Origin: Peptococcaceae bacterium
GTDB taxonomy: Bacteria > Bacillota > Dehalobacteriia > UBA7702
DNA: 13,887 nt
NCBI GenBank assembly: GCA_019415505.1
Contig: DXZC01000013.1
Location: 1-13,887 of the forward strand
Direction: 5' to 3'
In this document: positions 6,421 through 12,266 of the stretch, one piece after another
How the letters are laid out: the number at the start of each line of letters is the position of its first letter
Position numbering within the stretch: position 1 is the first letter of the stretch
Position numbers and translations under genes: made by a program
The notes under the pieces: model-generated
What the model was told of the DNA's origin: nothing
Database searches by the model: none
What the model saw: the letters and a program-made list of their open reading frames with translations, nothing else

Positions 6421-7848
6421 ATGTTAGGATTAGCGCGTTCCATGTTTCGGGAGTACGATATTAGGGGCCGAGTTAATGAAGAAGAGCTGAATGAAAAGTC
6501 CTTTGCCGCCATTATGCGGGGATATGCAGATTTTTTAACTAAGCGGGGCATAACAAAGGTGGTAGTGGGTTACGATAACCGCCCCCATTCCGTCAGCTTT
6601 TCGGCAATAGCCTGCTCTCTTTTGGCTAAAAGAGGCTTTATGGTTTATGATTTAGGTTTAACCCTCAGCCCTGTGGCTTATTATGCTCAATATGCCTTAT
6701 CCTCTCCTGGCGTTGTGATGATAACTGCCAGTCATAATCCTTTAGGGTGGGGTGGCGTTAAATTGGGGTGCGGCTATTCCCAAACCCTGGGTCCTTGTGA
6801 AATAGAGGAGCTCTACACTCTGGCGACTAAAAGCTCTGACGGGGCTGGCGTAAAACCTGGTGGCGAGGTACGAAAAATTGACCTGCGCCCTCGCTATCTT
6901 CAGGAGATTGTTAAGCGGGTTGGTCCTATGCCTAGCCATAATTTGCGAATTTTATTGGACAGCGCCAACGGTGGCGCCGGTCTTTTCGTATATGAGCTTT
7001 TTCAGGATTTAGGCTGTAAAACCTTTCAGTTAAACTGCGACCCTGACGCGGCATATCCCCACTATTTCCCCAATCCTTCCTCGCCCCAAGCCCGTGAGCG
7101 CATGAAGGAATTAGTCAAGCATCCCTATATTCAAGCTGATTTAGCTCTGGCCTTTGACGGCGACGGGGACCGTCTGGGCGCTGTAAGCTGTAAGGGTCAG
7201 GATATCTGGAGCGACCGTATCCTGATTGTTTTAGCCAGCGAGGTGTTAGCCCGTTGCCCCGGCGCTCCTATAATTTATGATGTTAAATCTAGCCGTGCCT
7301 TGTCTGAAGCCATAAGCTCCATGGGGGGACAAGGCATAATGTGTCCTACTGGACATTCCCATGTTAAAGCGGAGTTGCGCCGTCGTAATTCTCCCCTGGC
7401 CGGGGAACGCAGTGGACATATATTTTTAGGCGGCGATTTTTATTATGGCTATGACGACGCTTTAATGGCTGCCGCTTGGTTGGTGGCTATTATGGTCCGG
7501 CGGGGGAAAACCCTGGAGGAGCTTTTGGCTCCTTATCCTTGTTATTACACTACTGAGGAAATAGCAATTCCCTGTCCTGATAGTGAAAAATATGCTTTTA
7601 TAGAAAAAGTAAAGACTGCCCTGGCCCAGGAGTTGGGGCAAAAACGCCTCAACATTATTAATGGCGTCCGCCTAGAGCTGCCCCAGGGTTGGGTGTTACT
7701 GCGGGCATCCTCCAATTTGCCGGAACTGGTTATGGTAGCTGAGGGAGTTGATGAAAAGTCCCGTGCAGAGCTGGGGGGTATAATGCTTAACCAGATCCAG
7801 GAACAGGGGCTAATAATTCCAGACAAGTTGGATCTTAATAGTCTGTAA
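6421..7848 (+). CDS. manB: Phosphomannomutase/phosphoglucomutase (alpha-D-phosphohexomutase)
   Basis: A 475-residue four-domain phosphohexomutase that interconverts hexose-6-phosphate and hexose-1-phosphate and supplies mannose-1-phosphate to the preceding manC. It shows YDIRGR at 12-17, the phosphoserine loop ITASHNP with S104, the Mg-binding loop DGDGDR (246-251), the sugar-binding loop GERSGHIF (328-335) and a C-terminal phosphate-binding stretch RASSNLPELV (429-438), which differs a little from the usual RxSNTxP. The ribosome site GAGGT overlaps the manC stop, and the 7-base gap implies translational coupling. An ATG at 6439 is a less likely start because it has no ribosome site. The enzyme may also act on glucose phosphates, as AlgC-type enzymes do. 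A terminator follows at 7958-7990. Confidence 0.9.
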   Translation: MLGLARSMFREYDIRGRVNEEELNEKSFAAIMRGYADFLTKRGITKVVVGYDNRPHSVSFSAIACSLLAKRGFMVYDLGLTLSPVAYYAQYALSSPGVVMITASHNPLGWGGVKLGCGYSQTLGPCEIEELYTLATKSSDGAGVKPGGEVRKIDLRPRYLQEIVKRVGPMPSHNLRILLDSANGGAGLFVYELFQDLGCKTFQLNCDPDAAYPHYFPNPSSPQARERMKELVKHPYIQADLALAFDGDGDRLGAVSCKGQDIWSDRILIVLASEVLARCPGAPIIYDVKSSRALSEAISSMGGQGIMCPTGHSHVKAELRRRNSPLAGERSGHIFLGGDFYYGYDDALMAAAWLVAIMVRRGKTLEELLAPYPCYYTTEEIAIPCPDSEKYAFIEKVKTALAQELGQKRLNIINGVRLELPQGWVLLRASSNLPELVMVAEGVDEKSRAELGGIMLNQIQEQGLIIPDKLDLNSL

Positions 7849-7957
7849 ACTATTTATAGTGATTTATAACGTTTAAGAGATAGCATATGGCTTGAAATCA
7901 CAGCCTATATAGACTGTGCTGTTTCCCAATATTATCTTGCGCAAAAAATATGTTAAT

Positions 7958-7990
7958 AAAGGCCGCAACTAAAAAATTGCGGCCTTTTTT
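7958..7990 (+). terminator. Rho-independent terminator of manC-manB
   Basis: AAAGGCCGCAA (7958-7968) pairs with TTGCGGCCTTT (7977-7987) around an 8-base loop and continues into a T tract. It lies about 110 bases after the manB stop. Confidence 0.9.
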
Positions 7991-8032
7991 AAGTAGGGTA
8001 ATTGTCGCCTTTGTTGATGCACAAGTATTTAA

Positions 8033-8119
8033 CTCAGCCTTAAAACATGAGGGTTGAACGCCAGGTTTTTAATCTTTTGAAACCCGCGTTACTTAACTGA
8101 GATACATGGTTAACCTGGC
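8033..8119 (+). repeat. Cluster of interleaved inverted repeats (possible structured RNA)
   Basis: CTCAG (8033-8037) can pair with CTGAG (8097-8101). GGGTT (8051-8055) can pair with AACCC (8081-8085), and AACGC (8057-8061) with GCGTT (8086-8090); these last two are interleaved as in an H-type pseudoknot. GCCAGGTT (8060-8067) also matches AACCTGGC (8112-8119) perfectly, giving an alternative fold. Confidence 0.35.
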
Positions 8120-8191
8120 TGGGAAAATTAACTCCCATAATTTATGATTGTTTTAATATATTAAACTATAACTGAGGATTATCGATTTATA

Positions 8192-8272
8192 TTACCCTTA
8201 TTCCATTAATTATATAATCAAATGAGATATTTAAGTAAATTCATTTCTTTTATATAATGGTTATAAGGGTAA
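8192..8272. repeat. Long imperfect inverted repeat / hairpin, 81 bases
   Basis: TTACCCTTAT (8192-8201) pairs perfectly with ATAAGGGTAA (8263-8272). After small bulges the arms continue with CCATT/AATGG, ATATAA/TTATAT and AAATGA/TCATTT, for 27 paired positions around a 15-base loop (8226-8240). No T tract follows, so it is not an ordinary terminator. It could be a MITE-like relic, a cruciform or a structured RNA. Confidence 0.65.
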
Positions 8273-8333
8273 AAATGGCGCTTATGCTGGTAAAAGTGTT
8301 ACGATAGGGAAATTTATATAGTAACATACCTCA

Positions 8334-8351
8334 TGTACTAACTGAAGTACA
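8334..8351. promoter_or_regulatory. Perfect inverted repeat, candidate operator of the HTH gene
   Basis: TGTACT and AGTACA separated by 6 bases, located just upstream of the promoter at 8369-8396. Two ACCTCAT copies (8328-8334 and 8351-8357) border it. An autoregulatory site for the HTH protein is a reasonable guess. Confidence 0.4.
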
Positions 8352-8368
8352 CCTCATAGTAAAATATT

Positions 8369-8396
8369 TTGATATTAGCTAGAATCTTTATATAGT
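8369..8396 (+). promoter_or_regulatory. Promoter of the HTH-Spo0A_C unit
   Basis: TTGATA (8369-8374), a 16-base spacer and TATAGT (8391-8396). A Spo0A-box-like heptamer TGTCGAG (8398-8404) lies directly downstream, over the expected start of transcription. Confidence 0.6.
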
Positions 8397-8421
8397 ATGT
8401 CGAGGTTAGGAGGTTTTGCTT

Positions 8422-8694
8422 ATGCGTCAGTACAAACAATTATTTGATAAGTTCCTTAGAAAATACATTTGTAATTACCGTAAAAAGAAGAATCTTTCCC
8501 AAGAGGATATGGCTGAGATTCTTTGCGAAACGCCTCGCTCCTATATTGATCAGGAACATGGTAAATACGGTTTTTCCGGTTTAACAGTTATGTTCTTTAT
8601 GCTTGAACTGCCTGAAGAGGAGATTCTCCTTTTCATAAGTCAATTCCGAGAAGATTTGCATAAGGAGGAGAATCGTCATGGAGATGTCTCTTGA
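8422..8694 (+). CDS. Small XRE-type helix-turn-helix DNA-binding protein
   Basis: A 90-residue protein with one Cro/C1-type HTH domain. The core runs from YRKKKNLSQEDMAEIL through CETPRSYIDQEHGKYG to the helix FSGLTVMFFM, roughly residues 18-64; LSQEDMAEIL is the typical helix 2 and TPRSYIDQEHG the recognition region. A glutamate-rich helix (PEEEILLFISQFREDL) and a hydrophilic tail follow. An in-frame TTG at 8416 is only 2 bases from the GGAGG at 8409-8413, whereas ATG 8422 is 8 bases away, so ATG is chosen. The end of the gene overlaps the start of the Spo0A_C gene by 17 bases. The protein could be an autoregulator or partner of that protein; its target is unknown. Confidence 0.75.
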   Translation: MRQYKQLFDKFLRKYICNYRKKKNLSQEDMAEILCETPRSYIDQEHGKYGFSGLTVMFFMLELPEEEILLFISQFREDLHKEENRHGDVS

Positions 8695-9046
8695 TGAGAA
8701 TGAGGTTCTAAACCGCATATATGATCTTCTTTATTGCTTGGGCGCGTCTCCCAACTATGTAGGGTACTTTTATATAGCATATGCGGTATTTCTTGCCTTG
8801 GAGGACTCCAAAAGACTGCTGTCTGTGACTAAATTGCTCTATCCGTCTGTAGCTCAATATTGCCAGACCAACTGGAAGGCAGTTGAACGTGATATTCGTA
8901 CCGTCGTTTCTGTTATCTGGAAAACTAATCCTAGCCTATTATCTGAGTATGCAGGTTTTCCTTTGACAGATAAGCCAATTTCATCACGGTTTTTATCCAT
9001 CCTTACCGCTTATTACTTGCGTATATATGCTCAGGATTTTCCTTGA
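8678..9046 (+). CDS. Stand-alone Spo0A C-terminal (DNA-binding) domain protein
   Basis: A 122-residue protein that matches almost only the Spo0A effector domain (Spo0A_C). The key stretches are IYDLLYCLGASPNYVGYFYI (14-33), SVTKLLYPSVAQYCQTN (49-65), equivalent to the SVTKLLYP region of Spo0A, and AVERDIRTVVSVIWK (68-82), equivalent to the recognition helix segment VERAIRHAIEVAW, followed by ISSRFLSILTAYYLRI (101-116). There is no receiver domain, so it cannot be switched by the phosphorelay in the usual way and might bind DNA constitutively or depend on the HTH partner. Translation starts at ATG 8678 behind AAGGAGG (8662-8668), inside the 3' end of the HTH gene. This is not the full spo0A gene. 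Competition for Spo0A sites is plausible but inferred. Confidence 0.82.
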   Translation: MEMSLDENEVLNRIYDLLYCLGASPNYVGYFYIAYAVFLALEDSKRLLSVTKLLYPSVAQYCQTNWKAVERDIRTVVSVIWKTNPSLLSEYAGFPLTDKPISSRFLSILTAYYLRIYAQDFP

Positions 9047-9179
9047 TTTGTCTTTAGCTGCCATAATTCTATAAGTGCCTAAACCACACTAACTGCTGGT
9101 CTATCCCGGCGCTTTAGGCTGAAGTATACTGTAGTCCTAGGTAGCTCTCAATAATCAAAATTTCTAATTTAAAATAAAC

Positions 9180-9398
9180 TTGATACTTTTGCCTGCCAGT
9201 ATTTACTCTGGGGAATTGCAACAATTCCTCTATGTAATAATTTTGCGATATCAATATTTTTGTTTTTGGGCCCGACTCAATAGCGTCTTAAGCCTTAATA
9301 GTTATACTGGTCATGGATGCTTGCAAGTTTCTAGTAAATTTAAACTTTAATATTTAACAGCAATCTCGATTCAATATTGAGGTTGCTGTTTGTTTTTT
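9180..9398 (+). ncRNA. Candidate small RNA ending at the orphan terminator
   Basis: A weak promoter-like pair, TTGATA (9180-9185) and TTTACT (9203-9208) with a 17-base spacer, is followed by a hairpin GGAATTG-CAA-CAATTCC (9212-9228) and, about 130 bases later, a clear terminator. No ribosome site and start codon pair lies between them. This rests on signals only, with no known RNA family recognised. Confidence 0.2.
9356..9398 (+). terminator. Rho-independent terminator, orphan
   Basis: AACAGCAATCTC (9356-9367) pairs with GAGGTTGCTGTT (9379-9390), 12 pairs including one G-U, and leads into TGTTTTTT. No gene ends close upstream. Confidence 0.85.
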
Positions 9399-9515
9399 CA
9401 CTAATAGCTTTAAATTAAAAACTCATTTAACCCGGTCTTGATTATAAGGCGCCATCTATTATAGACGGATCAATGCTCCTCCAGAAAACTATTATAGCTC
9501 TTTTAGCTTATTCTG

Positions 9516-9524
9516 TGTTATAAT
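9516..9524 (+). promoter_or_regulatory. Extended -10 promoter of the TIGR04076 gene
   Basis: TGTTATAAT: a perfect -10 hexamer (9519-9524) with the TGN extension. The -35 position (9496-9501) is poor. The start codon lies about 55 bases downstream behind a GAGAGGGGGAG ribosome region. Confidence 0.55.
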
Positions 9525-9579
9525 CATAAAAAGCGAGTAAACAGAGGTTCTTTGTCTAATAGAGAGGGGGAGTGTTTTA

Positions 9580-9903
9580 ATGAATAAAGTAAAAATTACA
9601 GTGTTAAAAACAACCTTGGATCAAGAATTGGCTCAGGAATATGGGGTCCCAGGTCTTAAGTCCTGCCCCATGTTAAAAAAAGGACAGGTCTTTTACGCTG
9701 ATTACGCCAAGCCCCCAGGGCTTTGTGATGAAGCCTGGAAGGCTATATACCAGTATGTATTCGCCTTGGCCCACGGTACGGGAGACAATTTATTTTATTA
9801 CGGTGATTGGATAAAAAAGCCGGGAGTCGCCATTTGTAGCTGTAACGACGGCCTGCGCCCAGTTATTTTTAATCTGGAAGCCACCGCGGAGAAGTCTAAA
9901 TAA
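9580..9903 (+). CDS. TIGR04076 family protein
   Basis: A 107-residue protein of the TIGR04076 family, a small, widespread family of anaerobes with no assigned function. The signatures visible are SCPMLKKGQVF (28-38), followed by a central DEAWKAIYQYVFALAHG helix (50-66) and CSCNDGLRPVIF (86-97). Cysteines at 29, 49, 86 and 88 include the conserved C-P and C-x-D-G-x-R-P-V positions, which suggests a metal site or redox role, though this has not been shown as far as I know. It is preceded by an extended -10 promoter and a purine-rich ribosome site and appears to be a single-gene transcript. No terminator of standard form is visible in the 178 bases after it. Confidence 0.85.
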   Translation: MNKVKITVLKTTLDQELAQEYGVPGLKSCPMLKKGQVFYADYAKPPGLCDEAWKAIYQYVFALAHGTGDNLFYYGDWIKKPGVAICSCNDGLRPVIFNLEATAEKSK

Positions 9904-9908
9904 TTATG

Positions 9909-10009
9909 AACCCAGAAAATATTGTGCGTAGTAGGTTGTAAATAGTTAAATTATCGCTTTTTTGCATATGTTTAACTTATTAGTTATCCAGGTATGTAAA
10001 CCCAGAAAA
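9909..10009 (+). repeat. Pair of 11-bp direct repeats AACCCAGAAAA
   Basis: Perfect copies at 9909-9919 and 9999-10009, exactly 90 bases apart, each shortly after a TATG. They flank the spacer between the TIGR04076 and NTF2-like genes. Confidence 0.6.
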
Positions 10010-10081
10010 CCGACAAAAGGTAATTTATAAAAATAGAAATATAGTTAAAAATGCTGAGGAGTAAAGAAAGGTTGGTGTATT

Positions 10082-10459
10082 ATGACCAAGCAATTTACTG
10101 ATTATGAACAGATTAAGGCTTTGTTATTAGACTATTTTGCGGCTGTTTATGAGGGCAATATAGAAAAATTGAAAACCCTTTTTCACAAGGATGCTGCCAT
10201 GTACGGGTATCTGGGCGATAACCCTGTTATAGGTACGCCGGAAATATTCTTTGCCGATCTTAGCTCCAAGCCTTCCATGGCTGCGGAAAAGATAGATTGC
10301 CGTTGCATTATCAAGGCCATTAATGTTTGTGGCAATATTGCCGGCGCTGCCATTATAGTAGATAATTTCTTTGGTTCAGCCTGTGTTGAAGACCGTTTTC
10401 ATCTCATGAAGATAGATGGCCAATGGCAAATTGTGTGCAAAACCTTTACTACCCTGTAA
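10082..10459 (+). CDS. NTF2-like (SnoaL / lumazine-binding type) protein
   Basis: A 125-residue single-domain protein with the cystatin-like NTF2 fold pattern: an N-terminal helix pair (YEQIKALLLDYFAAVYEGNIEKLKTLFH, residues 8-35), a DAAMYGYLGDNPVIGTPE segment, then beta strands ending in CVEDRFHLMKIDGQWQIVCKTFTTL. The terminal FHLMKIDGQWQIVCKTF is the usual signature of the putative lumazine-binding / nuclear transport factor 2 group. Such proteins are found as small enzymes, ligand carriers or immunity-like proteins, so the function stays open. The upstream sequence gives a modest ribosome region (GAGGAG and GAAAGG before 10082) and no clear promoter. The strong terminator at 10502-10540 closes the gene, which seems to be transcribed alone. 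Confidence 0.8.
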   Translation: MTKQFTDYEQIKALLLDYFAAVYEGNIEKLKTLFHKDAAMYGYLGDNPVIGTPEIFFADLSSKPSMAAEKIDCRCIIKAINVCGNIAGAAIIVDNFFGSACVEDRFHLMKIDGQWQIVCKTFTTL

Positions 10460-10501
10460 GGTAATGTTGTAGGTATATTTTCAATTAAATCCGCCGACTG
10501 T

Positions 10502-10540
10502 GCCCCTAAGGCTAAAATTAGCTTTAGGGGCCTTTATTTT
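10502..10540 (+). terminator. Rho-independent terminator of the NTF2-like gene
   Basis: GCCCCTAAGGCTAA (10502-10515) pairs with TTAGCTTTAGGGGC (10518-10531), 14 positions with one G-U pair, followed by CTTTATTTT. Confidence 0.88.
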
Positions 10541-10786
10541 AGGGGGAAATAGAGTTTTTTGCCATAACTAAGGCCTCATATCGGTGCTGGCCATCAAATG
10601 GCAAATTAAAAAATATATCTGCTGTTTGAATTGATGCGGTATTCTCAGGGGTATGGCTTGGGGTTATTATCTAATACACTCTATTAATACCAGTTGGCGA
10701 AAAAGGACTTCTTTTAAGCTATTGTGACGTTAAAAAGTGTTTGCCGCCTCATTTTCAGCTGAATATAAAAAAATAGCCGCTTTTTG

Positions 10787-10828
10787 CCGCCGACTTTTCC
10801 CAGCTACAAAAGTTGGCGGTATTTTTTA
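10787..10828 (+). terminator. Orphan terminator upstream of the M23 gene
   Basis: CCGCCGACTTTT (10787-10798) pairs with AAAAGTTGGCGG (10808-10819), 12 pairs with one G-U, a 9-base loop and then TATTTTTTA. The NTF2-like gene already has a terminator, so this one may end a short unannotated transcript, back up the first, or attenuate the M23 gene. Confidence 0.75.
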
Positions 10829-10941
10829 TTCTCCTTCTGGGCAAAATATGTCAAGCCGATACGGCTTTATGCCTGGTAAAGGCTATTATGATAAAAACTG
10901 ATGAAAGTCGATTTTCAGTATATTTAGGGGAACGATTTTCG

Positions 10942-10971
10942 TTGCCTTGGTCTTATTTTTGGTGGTATATT
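10942..10971 (+). promoter_or_regulatory. Candidate promoter of the M23 peptidase gene
   Basis: TTGCCT (10942-10947), an 18-base spacer and TATATT (10966-10971), about 36 bases before the GTG start. Confidence 0.4.
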
Positions 10972-11006
10972 GAAATTGGCCAATGTAACGGAGAAAGGAG
11001 GAACAA

Positions 11007-12209
11007 GTGGTTATATTCACAAAGAGGGCCATAATCACAATTTTGTTGTCTACGGCCTTTTCTTTGGGGCTATTGATTTTTTTAAGTTGGAGCGCTGTCT
11101 ATGCTGTAAATGTTGAGGATGAGACTATCGCCTATGTTGATTCCTTTCAGGAGGGCAGAACGGCAGTAGAAGATTATTTGACAAATCAACGGAGCCTTTA
11201 TGGTGAGGATGCTGATTTTGCAGAGCAGGTCTCTGTAACTCAGGAATTTAAAACCCAAAAAGCCGACTGCGCCACAGTTGACGAAGCGGAGGTTCTGTTG
11301 GCGGAAAATACCACTCTTACGGTACCTGCCGCGGTTATCGTAATTGAGGGTAATCGGGTTGTGGCTGTCGCTGATGAAGAATCAGCCTACGAGATATTGG
11401 ACAGCCTCAAAAATAAAGAAAAGGTTATTAGTGAAACAGTGGAGGTAGTCTCCAGTCAGTTCAAGGGTAATGTTGAGGTCATTACCGAGCGTGTGCCAGT
11501 GACGGAGGTCCGGAGCATGAATGAAGCCCAAAATCTGCTGGTGGACAATGCCGACCTAGCTGATAGCCTGGAAGTTATAGTTGAATATAAGGAGACCGTA
11601 GCTATTGAGGAGGGAACAACAGTAATACCCAGCGATTCCTTGGCCCAGGGCAGCAGCGCTGTGGTCGCTGAAGGCCACAGCGGCACAGCGGAAAACACTG
11701 TCCGGGCTGTAGTGTCAGACGGCAACATAACCCAAGAGGGTATAGTAGCTTCCCAGGTTCTCTCAGAGCCTCGCAGCGAAGTTGTTATTGAAGGCACAGA
11801 TGAGGTATTTTATGATGTGGCAGCCAACGGCGGTTTAGGCGCTAGCGATATTCCCCTACGGGGAGAAATAACTGCCACCTATGGTTCGTTGGGAACTTAC
11901 TGGGCTTCGTCTCACACCGGTATGGATATAGCGGCGCCTAAAGGCACGGCTATTTGTTCTCTAGGCCAAGGTGTTGTCACCTTGGCCCAGTGGAACGGTT
12001 CTTATGGCAATATGGTTATTGTCGATCATGGCAATGGCGTAGAAACCCGCTATGGCCATATGGAGAGTGTAAATGTGTCTCCTGGCGATAATGTGGAGAT
12101 AGGTTCTGTGCTAGGTTTTTGCGGTAGCACCGGCAATGCCACAGGGAGCCATTTACACCTAGAAGTCAAAGTAAACGGAGAATTACAGGATCCGGCTCTG
12201 TTTTTTTGA
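11007..12209 (+). CDS. Membrane-anchored G5-domain M23 family murein endopeptidase
   Basis: A 400-residue cell-envelope protein. Residues 8-34 form one hydrophobic segment after a short basic start, so it is either anchored in the membrane or secreted. Residues 75-114 and 156-197 look like two diverged copies of a module with the pattern DEA/NEA..LL..N. A G5 domain follows at about 187-264, ending in VVIEGT, and a LytM/M23B metallopeptidase fills 285-400. The zinc ligands are present: H303 and D307 in HTGMD and H384 in HLHLE, with catalytic H351 (YGHM) and H382. The enzyme should cut peptide cross-links of peptidoglycan outside the membrane. The start is GTG 11007, 5 bases after AAAGGAGG (10994-11001). 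trxB begins 57 bases downstream and may be co-transcribed. Confidence 0.9.
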   Translation: MVIFTKRAIITILLSTAFSLGLLIFLSWSAVYAVNVEDETIAYVDSFQEGRTAVEDYLTNQRSLYGEDADFAEQVSVTQEFKTQKADCATVDEAEVLLAENTTLTVPAAVIVIEGNRVVAVADEESAYEILDSLKNKEKVISETVEVVSSQFKGNVEVITERVPVTEVRSMNEAQNLLVDNADLADSLEVIVEYKETVAIEEGTTVIPSDSLAQGSSAVVAEGHSGTAENTVRAVVSDGNITQEGIVASQVLSEPRSEVVIEGTDEVFYDVAANGGLGASDIPLRGEITATYGSLGTYWASSHTGMDIAAPKGTAICSLGQGVVTLAQWNGSYGNMVIVDHGNGVETRYGHMESVNVSPGDNVEIGSVLGFCGSTGNATGSHLHLEVKVNGELQDPALFF

Positions 12210-12210
12210 C

Positions 12211-12240
12211 TTGCATATTACACCCCTTCGGTGGTAAACT
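12211..12240 (+). promoter_or_regulatory. Weak candidate promoter and small hairpin before trxB
   Basis: TTGCAT (12211-12216), an 18-base spacer and TAAACT (12235-12240). A small stem TTACACC/GGTGGTAA with one bulge (12218-12237) overlaps it and has no T tract, so it is not a terminator. trxB may instead be read from the M23 promoter. Confidence 0.25.
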
Positions 12241-12266
12241 AAGAAAAAACCGAGGTTGTAGATGAT

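Larger units (their letters stand above)
7849..8421. other. 573-base gene-free AT-rich region before the HTH-Spo0A_C pair
   Basis: No convincing reading frame on either strand. From left to right it holds a small palindrome (ACTAT-TT-ATAGT, 7849-7860), a small stem (7899-7918), the manB terminator (7958-7990), a cluster of nested and interleaved inverted repeats (8033-8119), a 14-bp palindrome TTTAATATATTAAA (8152-8165), a long imperfect hairpin (8192-8272), a possible operator (8334-8351), two TTTATATAGTA copies (8313-8323 and 8387-8397) and the promoter of the downstream pair. Confidence 0.7.
9047..9579. other. 533-base gene-free region with an orphan terminator
   Basis: No convincing reading frame. 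It holds a 7-bp stem GCCTAAA/TTTAGGC (9077-9119), a tight hairpin (9210-9230), a strong terminator (9356-9398) about 310 bases beyond the Spo0A_C stop, and the promoter of the TIGR04076 gene. It may be a long 3' untranslated tail or contain a small RNA gene. Confidence 0.6.
10460..11006. other. 547-base region without a convincing gene
   Basis: It holds the NTF2-like terminator (10502-10540), an 8-bp inverted repeat TTTGCCAT/ATGGCAAA (10558-10605), a second, orphan terminator (10787-10828), a tight hairpin AAGCCG-ATA-CGGCTT (10853-10867) and a possible promoter of the M23 gene. I looked for a c-di-AMP (ydaO-type) riboswitch, which often precedes cell-wall hydrolases, and saw none of its conserved blocks. 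Confidence 0.6.

Noticed and set aside
8416..8421. TTG at 8416 as the start of the HTH gene
   Set aside because: It is only 2 bases from the GGAGG; ATG 8422 has the optimal 8-base spacing.
10829..11006. A c-di-AMP or c-di-GMP riboswitch upstream of the M23 gene
   Set aside because: None of the conserved sequence blocks of those classes is visible; only short simple hairpins are present.
10813..11034. A 73-codon plus-strand open frame before the M23 gene
   Set aside because: It would start at a TTG inside the right arm of a terminator, has no ribosome site, overlaps the M23 gene in another frame and has no recognisable domain.
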